Below are positions 34,601 to 46,475 of a stretch of 64,000 nt of DNA, piece after piece. How positions within the stretch are numbered: the stretch's first letter is position 1; each line of letters opens with the position of its first letter. The translations under genes were made by a program, and so were the position numbers. The stretch comes from Acanthacorydalis orientalis (lineage: Eukaryota > Arthropoda > Insecta > Megaloptera > Corydalidae). The DNA lies in NCBI GenBank assembly GCA_034766995.1, contig CM068313.1, positions 40,657,496 through 40,721,495 on the forward strand. The letters are read 5' to 3'. The notes under the pieces are model-generated. The model was not told the DNA's origin, ran no database searches, and saw nothing but the letters and a program-made list of their open reading frames with translations.

Positions 34601-37600
34601 CTATTTCATACTGGTCGATGCGTATTTTAATGCTCTATAACATATCTTAGTCATAATTAAAATAAGTTGACAATAAATACAGAAAAAGTTCAAAAAACAG
34701 CAGAAAAAACACGTTTTTCTTGCTGAAAATCTCCAATTTGTTTAAAATCTGGCAACTATTTCATACTGATCGATCCGTATTTTAATGCTCTATAACATAT
34801 CTTAGTGATAATTAAAATAAGTTAACAATGGATACGGAAAAAGTTGAAAAAACCGCAGAAAAAACACGTTTTTCTTGCTGAAAATCTCCAAATTGTTTAA
34901 AATCTGGCAACTATTTCATACTGGTCGATGCGTTTTTTAATGCTCTATAACAGACCTCAGTCATAGTTGAAATAAGTTGACAATGGTTACGGAGAAAGTT
35001 CAATAAACCGCAGAAAAAACACGTTCTTCTTGCTGAAAGTCTCCAAATTGTTTAAAATCTGGCAACTATTTCATACTGGTCGATGCGTATTTTATTGCTC
35101 TATAACATATCTTAGTTATAATTAAAATAACTTAACTAGGGATACGGAAAAAGTTCAAAAAACAGCAGAAAAAATACGTTTTTCTTGCTGAAAATCTCCA
35201 AATTGTATAAAATCTGGCAACTATTTCATACTGGTCGACGCGTATTTTATTGCTCTATAACATATCTTAGTCATAATTAAAATAAGTTGACAATGGATAC
35301 GTAAAAAGTTCAAAAAACAGCAGAAAAAACACGTTTTTCTTGCTGAAAATCTCCAAATTGTTTAAAATCTGGCAACTATTTTATAATGGTCGATGCATTT
35401 TTTAATGCTCTATAACATATCTTAGTGATAATTAAAATAAGTTAACAATGGATACGGAATAAGTTCAAAAAACAGCAGAAAAAATACGTTTTTCTTGCTG
35501 AAAATCTCCAAATTGTTTAAAATCTGGCAACTATTTCATACTGGTCGATGCGTTTCTTAATGCTCTATAACATACCTTAGTCATAATTGAAATAAGTTGA
35601 CAATGGTTACGGAAAAAGTTCAATAAACCGCAGAAAAAACACGCTTTTCTTGCTGAAAATCTACAAATTGTTTAAAATCTGGCAACTATTTCATACTGGT
35701 CGATGCGTATTTTATTGCTCTATAACATATCTTAGTGAAATTAAAATAAGTTAACAATGGATACGGAAGAAGTTCAAAAAACAGCAGAAAAAATACGTTT
35801 TTCTTGCTGAAAATCTCCAAATTGTTTAAAATCTGGCAACTATTTCATACGGTTCGATGCGTTTTTTAATGTTCTATAACATATCTTAGTTATAATTAAA
35901 ATAAGTTAACATTGGATACGGAAAAAGTTCAAAAAACCACAGAAAAAATATATTTTTCTTGCTGAAAATCTCCAAATTGTTTAAAATCTGGCAACTATTT
36001 CATACTGGTCGATGCGTTTCTTAATGCTCTATAACATACCTTAGTCATAATTGAAATAAGTTGACAATGGTTACGGAAAAAGTTCAAAAAACCGCAGAAA
36101 AAACACGTTCTTCTTGCTGAAAGTCTCCAAATTGTTTAAAATCTGGAAACTATTTCATACTGGTCGACGCGTATTTTATTGCTCTATAACATATCTTAGT
36201 CATAATTAAAATAAGTTGACAATGGATACGGAAAAAGTTCAAAAAACAGCAGAAAAAACACGTTTTTCTTGCTGAAAATCTCCAAATTGTTTAAAATCTG
36301 GCAACTATTTCATACTGATCGATCCGTATTTTAATGCTCTATAACATATCTTAGTGATAATTAAAATAAGTTAACAATGGATACGGAAAAAGTTCAAAAA
36401 ACAGCAGAAAAAACACGTTTTTCTTGCTGAAAATCTCCAAATTGTTTAAAATCTGGCAACTATTTCATACTGGTCGATGCGTTTTTTAATGCTCTATAAC
36501 ATACCTTAGTCATAATTGAAATAAGTTGACAATGGTTACGGAAAAAGTTCAATAAACCGCAGAAAAAACATGTTTTTCTTGCTGAAAATCTACAAATTGT
36601 TTAAAATCTGGCAACTATTTCATACTGGTAAAAGCGTATTTTATTGCTCTATAACATATCTTAGTGATAATTAAAATAAGATAACAATGGATACGGAAAA
36701 AGTTCAAAAAACAGCAGAAAAAACACGTTCTTCTTGCTGAAAGTCTCCAAATTGTTTAAAATCTGGCAACTATTTCGTACTGGTCGATGCGTATTTTATT
36801 GCTCTATAACATATCTTAGTGATAATTAAAATAAGTTAACAATGGATACGGAAAAAGTTCAAAAAACCGCAGAAAAAAAATATTTTTCTTGCAAAAAATC
36901 TCCAAATTGTTTAAAATCTGGCAACTATTTCATACTGGTCGACGCGTATTTTATTGGTCTATAACATATCGTAGTCATAATTAAAATAAGTTGACAATGG
37001 ATACGGAAAAAGTTCAAAAAACAGCAGAAAAAACACGTTTTTCTTGCTGAAAATCTCCAAATTGTTTAAAATCTGGCAACTATTTTATACTGATCGATCC
37101 GTATTTTAATGCTCTATAACATATCTTAGTGATAATTAAAATAAGTTAACAATGGATACGGAAAAAGTTCAAAAAACCGCAGAAAAAAAATATTTTTCTT
37201 GCAAAAAATCTCCAAATTGTTTAAAATCTGGCAACTATTTCATACTAGTCGATGCGTTTCTTAATGCTCTATAACATACCTTAGTCATAATTGAAATAAG
37301 TTTACAATGGTTACGGAAAAAGTTCAATAAACCGCAGAAAAAACACGTTTTTCTTGCTGAAAATCTCCAAATTGTTTAAAATCTGGCAACTATTTCATAC
37401 TGGTCGACGCGTATTTTATTGCTCTATAACTTATCTTAGTCATAATTAAAATAAGTTGACAATAGATACGTAAAAAGTTCAAAAAACAGCAGAAAAAACA
37501 CGTTTTTCTTGCTGAAAATCTCCAAATTGTTTAAAATCTGGCAACTATTTTATAATGGTCGATGCATTTTTTAATGCTCTATAACATATCTTAGTGATAA

Positions 37601-38740
37601 TTAAAATAAGTTAACTATGGATACGGAAAAAGTTCAAAAAACAGCAGAAAAAATACGTTTTTCTTGCTGAAAATCTCCAAATTGTTTAAAATCTGGCAAC
37701 TATTTCATACTGGTCGATGCGTTTCTTAATGCTCTATAACATACCTTAGTCATAATTGAAATAAGTTGACAATGGTTACGGAAAAAGTTCAATAAACCGC
37801 AGAAAAAACACGCTTTTCTTGCTGAAAATCTACAAATTGTTTAAAATCTGGCAACTATTTCATACTGGTCGATGCGTATTTTATTGCTCTATAACATATC
37901 TTAGTGAAATTAAAATAAGTTAACAATGGATACGGAAGAAGTTCAAAAAACAGCAGAAAAAATACGTTTTTCTTTCTGAAAATCTCCAAATTGTTTAAAA
38001 TTTGGCAACTATTTCATACGGGTCGATGCGTTTTTTAATGTTCTATAACATATCTTAGTTATAATTAAAATAAGTTAACATTGGATACGGAAAAAGTTCA
38101 AAAAACCACAGAAAAAATATATTTTTCTTGCTGAAAATCTCCAAATTGTTTAAAATCTGGCAACTATTTCATACTGGTCGATGCGTTTCTTAATGCTCTA
38201 TAACATACCTTAGTCATAATTGAAATAAGTTGACAATGGTTACGGAAAAAGTTCAATAAACCGCAGAAAAAACACGTTTTTCTTGCTGAAAATCTCCAAA
38301 TTGTTTAAAATCTGGAAACTATTTCATACTGGTCGACGCGTATTTTATTGGTCTATAACATATCGTAGTCATAATTAAAATAAGTTGACAATGGATACGG
38401 AAAAAGTTCAAAAAACAGCAGAAAAAACACGTTTTTCTTGCTGAAAATCTCCAAATTGTTTAAAATCTGGCAACTATTTTATACTGGTCGATGCGTTTTT
38501 TAATGCTCTATAACATACCTTAGTCATAATTGAAATAAGTTGATAATGGTTACGGAAAACGTTCAATAAACCGCAGAAAAAACACGTTTTTCTTGCTGAA
38601 AATCTACAAATTGTTTAAAATCTGGCAACTATTTCATACTGGTCGATGCGTTTTTTAATGCTCTATAACATACCTTAGTCATAGTTGAAATAAGTTTACA
38701 ATGGTTACGGAAAAAGTTCAAAAAACGGCAGAAAAAACAC
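31623..38740. repeat. satellite B: 155-bp tandem array, ~46 copies
   Basis: The marker TGGCAACTATTTC recurs at 31651, 31806, 31961, 32116 and onward every 155 bp. The unit includes TTGCTGAAAATCTCCAAATT, GTTTAAAATCTGGCAACT, GATGCGT, CTCTATAACATATCTTAGT and GTTCAAAAAACAGCAGAAAA. Copies are very similar, with shared diagnostic variants that reveal multi-unit duplications (see findings). The array starts right against the 5S-derived element and ends at ~38740 after CACGTTTTTTT. No gene lies in it. Confidence 0.97.
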
Positions 38741-39385
38741 GTTTTTTTAATATTAATACAGTTTTATTCTTTTATCATATTATTATAAATGTAATATATG
38801 TTTTTAAATTATTTATGAAAACATAGTAGTATATTTTTGAAAATTTGTAGATCAGTAATACAGAATGTAACATTTTAATAAGTAAAATTGTTTATATATA
38901 TTAATGTTATTTGCATCTTTTTTCCAGATTTAAAGAGTATCTATTAGTGGGGAGCAGCTGCTGTTGTCTTCATACAATTGTGTTTCTGGACAGACTTTAA
39001 AAAATTCTAAAAAAAATTATTAACAATATAAAATAACTAAAAACTGTTAATATTTTATTAAAATTTTCTAATTTCATTCTATTTAAATGTTTCATAACTT
39101 TAATGTAAAAATATGATAATTTTTACCACTCAAATATGGTGATCTGATGAAAGTTAAGACCGAATGACACAAGCTCAAACTCCAGTGGCAAGATGTACAG
39201 AATCAGTTGAAGGATCTCGTTGATTTTGAATTATATATGGATCCAAGTTCCACATGACCAGTGACGTCCATTGCTGTTTTACCATGCAACATACAGAAGT
39301 GTTTTTCAGTAAATCTAATTTTTGTCTCAAATATATGCATATGTATGTATATATTATTTATATGTATATATTATATATATATATA

Positions 39386-39459
<74 letters not shown>

Positions 39460-39540
39460 CATACACATTTTTCATTGTGTACTGCAAAAAGGTATCATAA
39501 TTGTAGTATCTCCAGCAGTCTATTTTGTTCAAGAAAATCC
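38741..39540. other. AT-rich spacer with (TA)n after satellite B
   Basis: It holds (TA)n/TATATG tracts at about 39350-39465. A patch at 39120-39310 of more mixed composition may be transposon debris. I see no gene. Confidence 0.5.
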
Positions 39541-39811
39541 TCTAGTGTTTAACTAATGTCTGGATTCCTCTAAGGAAAAAATCTTTTGGTTGCGTGTGGA
39601 ACCACTCGTGCACCACCAATCGTATTTCTTCAACTAACTTGAAAAAACTATTCTGCTCATTACCACTGACTGATAGAAAGAGATGGTAATCATTTGGAGT
39701 GAGGTCCAGCAAGTATGGCAGATGAGGACACTCAAAACGCAGTTTCTCAATGAACGTTACCATTGCTTGAGCAAGTATGGAGCAGAGGATTATAATCTTG
39801 TAATAAAACAT
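39541..39811 (-). mobile_element. mariner transposase C-terminal fragment (minus copy)
   Basis: A minus-strand frame reads ...FECPHLPYLLDLTPNDYHLF..., then VVHEWFHTQPKDFF and GIQTLVKH before a stop. This matches the end of mariner transposases, where the third catalytic Asp lies in SPDLAP-DY-LF; here the position is N (TPNDY keeps a neighbouring D). The N-terminal two thirds are absent. Confidence 0.65.
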
Positions 39812-39944
39812 CAGTACTCAGAAGCACTTATCATTTGGGAATGATTATTGATCGAATACGATTCCTGGTAGCAATATTGTCCACTAGAAATTATCTCCAA
39901 TCAGTAGTTAGGTTCAAACGACAAACAGTTTTAAGTACTGATTT

Positions 39945-40265
39945 TTTGTTACAAGACAATGCTCGAGCTCGTACTGGCTGAGTAACGGTAGTGATTATCA
40001 AGAAACTGCAATCAGAGCGTCTTCTTCATCGACCGTACTAATTAAACTTTACTCCGAAGAATTAGACAACTCAAAGAGGCAATGGGTGGAAAGTCTAAGA
40101 TTTAATGAAGAAGCACAACAGATGGTGCATGAATGGATGTGCACACAACAAAAACACTCTTCAGGAAACTAGGCATTGGTTAAGCACTAAAGGACTTCCA
40201 TTGAATGCAATGGACACTATGTCAGAAACGAGTACAATTGTATGACTGAATTTGAAATTGTAAAA
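39945..40265 (+). mobile_element. mariner transposase C-terminal fragment (plus copy)
   Basis: Plus-strand translation gives LQDNARART (second catalytic Asp motif, normally QDNARAH), then with frameshifts EEAQQMVHEWMCTQQK and a LVKH-like ending. The same family as the inverted copy at 39541-39811, about 130 bp away. Non-functional. Confidence 0.6.
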
Positions 40266-40359
40266 TATTCTAGAAAACGAACCAAGATTGTAAAATAATT
40301 ATAATTAATAATTATTTGAATTAAAAAAAATTATTAAAATAAAAAATGAAATATAGCTA

Positions 40360-40545
40360 CATGTATGTGTGTGCACGTGGTGTGTGTGTGTGTGTGCATG
40401 CACGTGGTGTGTGTATGTGTGTGCATGCACGTGGTGTGTGTATGTGTGTGCATGCATGCACGTGGTGTGTGTGTGTGTATGCATGCACGTGGTGTGTGTG
40501 TGTGTGTATGCATGCACGTGGTGTGTGTGTGTGTGTATGTATGCA
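40360..40545. repeat. minisatellite of GCATGCACGTGG + (TG)n units
   Basis: Six units of 27-31 bp, each with CACGTG, at 40374, 40401, 40428, 40459, 40486 and 40515, separated by alternating TG/TA sequence. The long purine-pyrimidine alternation could favour Z-DNA. Frames here (CVCVHARGVC and HTHTTCMH) are artefacts. Confidence 0.9.
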
Positions 40546-40689
40546 TGCATATATATATATATATACTGCAGAAAAAATATGTTTTTCATGCATACATATT
40601 TATATGTATATATTTTTCATATATACATATATATGTATATATATATATATACATATATATAAACCGTTATAATAAGGTGTTTCAATAGA

Positions 40690-41035
40690 GATGCAATATT
40701 TTAAGAGGTTATATTTCACAGATGTAATTTTGAATAAGAATTTATTGCTGAAGGCTTATAAAGTTCAATTAACACAAGAATTGAAGACAGTACCCCATTC
40801 ACCGGGCCGGAGATTTGTTAATTGGGTACTGGAACAACAGGTTTTTCTGCAAAAAGTACTCTTTAGCGATGAGACTTATATTGAACTCTCGATACGTTAA
40901 CAAGCAAAACTGCTGAATCAAGGGTGGAGAAAATCCGAGGGTGATTGTTGAGAAGTCATTGCATACAGAAAGTGATTGGTGCGCACTTTGGTCCGATGAA
41001 GTCATTGTACATAATGCACTTATAGCTGTAAGTGT
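40690..41035 (+). mobile_element. Tc3/mariner-type transposase fragment
   Basis: The frame from ~40750 reads YKVQLTQELKTVPHSPGRRF, VNWVLEQQ, then VLFSDETYIELS, and in a shifted frame an NKQNC..G.ENPRV-like segment. VQLTQEL, WVLEQ and FSDE (first catalytic Asp) are typical of Tc3-like transposases common in insects. A stop follows ELSIR, and neither the N-terminus nor the C-terminal catalytic residues are present. Confidence 0.7.
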
Positions 41036-44000
41036 AATCTTTATATATAAAATTGAACAATAGTTACATTTTTATTGTTGTAACAGATCCATATATTTTT
41101 TTATATCAATAACTGTAATTGACAAGCATTTATCAAGTTTGAATTTTATTTGCACTATCAGGGGTTTGAAAATACTCGTATGTTGAATTAATTTTTATTG
41201 GTGTTTTCATACATAAAATATATTTTGAATGTTACATGACTAAAATTATTTATTTATAAAAATATTTGTTTCCAATGAGTGGTATAATTCGTACGTTTTT
41301 ATTTTATACTATGAGAAAGTTAAAAAAGTAGCAAAGTGAAAATTTAAATTTGGTATTTTGAAAAAACAGTGACATTACACCTTATTTGCAAAGAGAGGTA
41401 AAAACATATATGAATATAATTTTATTGAATCAAGTATTAAGGAATTAGAAGGATCCACTTAATAAAGGGTATATTTTAAAAATTGATACACACTTAAAGA
41501 AATGAATATGCATTTATTCACAAGAGGCATTTGTTTTCGTAGATCTGCTCTATCTAAAAGTGCAAGCAGAACAACATGGTTAATTATAATATTTATTTTT
41601 TACTAGACAGTACCTGCTGCATACAAAAACAGTTGACATTATTCACAACTGTTAAGAGTACATATATAATTATTGTACCGTATGAAGCAAGAAGCAAGAT
41701 TACACTATTTCATTTTGAAAAAGATCAAGTCTTCAAAAATACATTATTACTTTAAATAAGTAAATTATAGAAAATAAAATATTCAATATGTATGTTTTTC
41801 ATAATACTTTTAGTATGGAAAATAAAACACAATGCTGATTTTTGATACCTGATCTTTTGTAATGTTTACATACTTTAGGTTTCTTTTGTTCTATATTAAA
41901 TGAAACACTTTTTATTAATATATCTTTTATGTAGATATTTGTATTTCTTTTATTATATACATAACATACTAATTAACCATGCTTTTACTCTTTAATTCAT
42001 AAACTTACTTAGTAATACATTAAGTAATGCATTAATTAATACATTTACAATTACAGAATTCGTTCTTCTAGGTTACATTAAAGTGTGTGCATCTATTTCA
42101 ATCACACACATTTGATGATGCAACTATGTATTTTCATCACTGCAATATTAGTGGTAAACATTCAATACACATAGAAGTGTGGGATCAAAAAGTTACATAA
42201 AATATAAATTATTTATTTCATGAATAGATCAAAGTTTTTATTTTTGTAATAATGTTTATTTTCTTCAAAACTGATAATTATAATCTAGCAATCCATTATT
42301 TCCCTTTTTATTACATAGCTTTTCAGATAGTCTATGTATAACAGTTTTAGTTCTTACAAAGCCATTACTTTTGACTGTGATTGATCATACAAAAGATAAC
42401 AGTGTCATTAATGTGTAACTAGCACATGCCTTCTAGTTAACTGCACAGCCATTTGATAGAGAATAAACATTTTTATTTTTTCTTAAAAAGCAATTAAATA
42501 GTGTTCTGAAGCAGATACATTTTCATATGTAATTTGTTTAAATACTACCTACAATATACGTATGCCATTTAATATTGTATTTCCAACTACCTTTGGATTT
42601 CAGTCACACAGCACAATTACTCGACACACAAAAGTAAAAATTCAAGATTTAAGATGATGATAACTATACAGTTATTTTGTTTTACAATATTGTCACTCCA
42701 TTTTCAGTTATTATATAGTTCATTTTTAATTTGACATCTTTCACTATATAAATGATGATTTAGTTAGTTTTGTACAATAATTATAAATTTTCTTCATTAA
42801 GCTGTACAAAAAATGTATTCACATACTTTTGACGAAGAGCGGCGTAAAAGCACTTTTATATGTGTTTCACTGGCCTTAGTAATGTTATTACAAATAATGT
42901 TAGTAAACATCAATTCCTCAGGACTATTAATGTTCTATGATACTACAGTACAGATATGGCTACATTGCAATTTCTATGTACAGTGCCATTCATAGCAATT
43001 TTTTATTTTTGTGCCATAGTCAGATGTAGAATGGTATTTGTTATTTTCAAATTGACTTTAGTAAATGCATATGACAGACAGTGTTTTAAATTCTGATTAA
43101 AGACAACATGTTGATACTGGTAGATGTCGCTTTTAAAAAATATTATTTATTTTTCAAATACAATTTTTCAATATTGAACATTCTGTAATGAAAAATATTC
43201 CAAAAATTGCTGCCGAGGTACTATATTACTTTTTTGATAATTACAAATAAAAATCAATATTTTGAATAAATTTTTAAAATGGTACTAGTGGTTACAAGTG
43301 GGTTTTGATAAACTACATGTTATATTAACAGATTTTCTTGAACATTAAAAAAAATCACAAAAAAGCATATTTCCATAAATACTTTTCTATACAATTATGA
43401 AATATGTAAAGCAGTCTTAATACAGCTTGCAAAATATGTACACAAGTGGGAGAGTATTTTTTAGAAATGACATTAAAAAACAAACACTACATTTATTATA
43501 TAAGATAAATTTATATGTTTGCCGTTAAAAGTAAATAATGAGTATTATTACATATATGATAAATAATTTGATATATGTTATGTGAAAAAAATTAATGCTG
43601 TACAAAGCAAAATTAAAATATTTTAGGCAGCTTGGATACACATACAAGAATAAGAACTTTCAAGTGGGTCCCACACATTTGATTTTAAATTCATTCATCA
43701 TTTAGTACAATTGCAAGAAATGTTTTACATCATTTAAATGACATACTTTTCTGCAAATCATAACAGTCATTTTTTTTAATAATATACAATTATTTTTATA
43801 TACTTTTTTATTTGGTCATAGAATCATTTCAATAAGAAAATTATTAGATTTTATTCACTCAAATAGTTTTCTTATATGAAATGATTTTTAAATATCAATA
43901 CAAGGAGAACAATTACGGTACCATAGTACTATTTATAGATTTTTCTTCGCATGACTGATATATTTATAAAAATTTCCATTAATCTAAGAACGTGCTTCAC

Positions 44001-44412
44001 TTGTCATTTTTTATCAATAATTCTTCTGAGAGAGTATGATTTTTAAGAACTATTTAGAATAGTCTTAAGAGATTTACGTATAGAATTATCTACACTAAGA
44101 GTAGCGAACACCTTGACAATGAACAACTAGGTAATCAAGTCACCATTAAGTAATTAAACATATTTTTTTCAATACGTATAGTTATTCGGCGGGCAACAGC
44201 ACAATATTATTCAACTAAGTAGACGAGTCCCACCTAGTAAGATGCACTCGCCTGGTATCTAAAGTAGGAGATAACAAAGAGCGCAAACTGGCTGAGGGAG
44301 GACTTCCACCACAGAGATATTTTAATGTTAATGGTGATTGTAAGTGACGGTGTGGAATCACCTCACGCTCTGCAGGGAGTGGCCACAACTCCTGCAGAGA
44401 CTGTGCCTCGTC
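41036..44412 (-). other. Fe65 3' UTR and downstream AT-rich sequence
   Basis: Immediately below the Fe65 stop (44413) the sequence to ~44200 is of mixed composition and likely 3' UTR. Further left it is AT-rich and free of recognisable genes or transposons, with several TTTATT (AATAAA on the minus strand) hexamers, so the 3' end cannot be fixed. Few (TA)n tracts occur here, unlike the rest of the window, which fits transcribed sequence. Confidence 0.4.
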
Positions 44413-46438
44413 TCAGGATTCTGAACCTCGAGTTCGACGACCAGTCAGAGAACCAACAAGAGATTTTAATGTAGCACCCAAACCACGACCTGGAGTGTGT
44501 GCACCACTTTGACCACGATTCATTGCTTGACCTTGAGGATGAGCGTCTAGACATTTTTGATACCTAAGCTGTAAAAAGTATAAATTTTTTTGTATGAGTG
44601 TGTACGTGTATATGTATTGTGTCTGTATATATGTATATACACACACACATACATATGCATATATATATATATACATACACACATACATACATACATGCAC
44701 ACACGTGCACAAACTGATATATGCAAACTTTCTTTATAACAAAATCAAAATTTAAAATACCTTGCATGCAGCTTCTATAGTCTTGCAAAGTGCACCAGAT
44801 GATGGTTCACAATGAAATATGTGAGCAATGAATAAATCTTGTGCTGTATGCATAATAAATGCACACTGTTTTACATTTCGTCCAATACCAAGAAAAGATA
44901 AATATCGTACTCGACATTCTGCTATCAATCGATTGTCATCCTTGAGGAAATTAAATAATAGTAATATATATTAATGAATATAATTAGATTTTTCATAAAT
45001 TTTATATAATTATTTCCATTATTACACATACCCCTGGTTGTAATATTGAAATCATGGATGGAGCTACAGCTACACTCACTTGTTGCCAAGTATCTGGTGG
45101 CCGAGATGCTAATAAATCAATTGCATCATTAAGTACATCCATCCCTGTAGCTTGAGCTACTTGTGTGCTTCCTAAATATTGTGCTCGAAGTATTTTTTTT
45201 GGTTCTTCCATAGGAGTTGGAAAAGATTGTGCTTTAAGAAAATATTACTTATTTATTTCTTTATAAATATTTCAATTTATTTCAAAGATAAATGATGTAA
45301 TTTATAAATTATTTTAAATCCAATCCGTACTTACTGACTAGAGCTTGTCCATTTCTATGTGAACGTCTATGTTCTGTTGGCAAATTTGTAGGCCTTGTAG
45401 CAAGTCCAGAACGTCCATTAATATCAACAGGCTTAGCGAGACTTTGCTGTAAACTGCGTTCAATCATAATTCGTTTACAAATGTCTCGGAGAGTGTTTGC
45501 TATAGTTCGAGCAGGCATGTCACATCTAAACACATGACACATATGCTTGCGTGTTGTACGATCACGAGCTACATATGCAAAATCCCTAGAAAAATAAAAC
45601 AAATTTAAAGTAGATTTTAATAAGATTAAATTAAAGCTAGATTCAATGGAATCATTTTTATAATCAATTTAATAAATAACATTCCATATAAAATTAAACA
45701 GTTTAAGTACGGTTGTACACTATTCAGCACTTATTAGTTATATTTTAAATATATTAATAAGCAATTTTATAAAAATAAATGCAATCAATCAGAAATTAAT
45801 AAGTAGGTTTCATTATAGAACCTCTACAGTTTTTGCTTTAATTAATGAGTAGTTTTATACCAAACATTTGAAGAATAATATCCAAATTAAATATGAATAA
45901 ATCAAAAATATTTTCATGCAAATTAAGAGCATGCATAGTATAATAATTACAGGAGTAACACTATAGAAATTTACCTTTCTCTGTGTCAGCCAACCACCAC
46001 CACAAAACAGTAAATACAAATTAGCAAAAGTAATAATTAATATATTTCTAAACATTATAAGTAAACTGTAATATTAAATGGGAATAGTAAATTAATTAGA
46101 AAAGGTTCAAGTTTAAAAAAATGTCATTGTATAATTACTAAATAAATAATTGTGAAAGAACGGTGTTTAACAATTGCTAATGAATAAATTGGCATCATAT
46201 ACAAAATGGAAAGAGAAATATGTAACTACAATTAATTGCACCAAATCTTTTTTTTTGTTTTCTACATTATACTACCAATAAATGATAATGTTTACCTTCC
46301 GTTGTCTCTTCCAACACCCCAAACTCTTATAGTATGTATTGGTTGGGTATTTAACACTGTAAGATTTTCAGGATCAATTAATTTTAATGCTCCTTCATCT
46401 AGGTCCATAAAAAGATCTTTTCCCTAAAAAATAGATTA

Positions 46439-46475
<37 letters not shown>

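Noticed and set aside
40799..41005. Minus-strand 68-codon frame
   Set aside because: Antisense to the Tc3-type transposase fragment.
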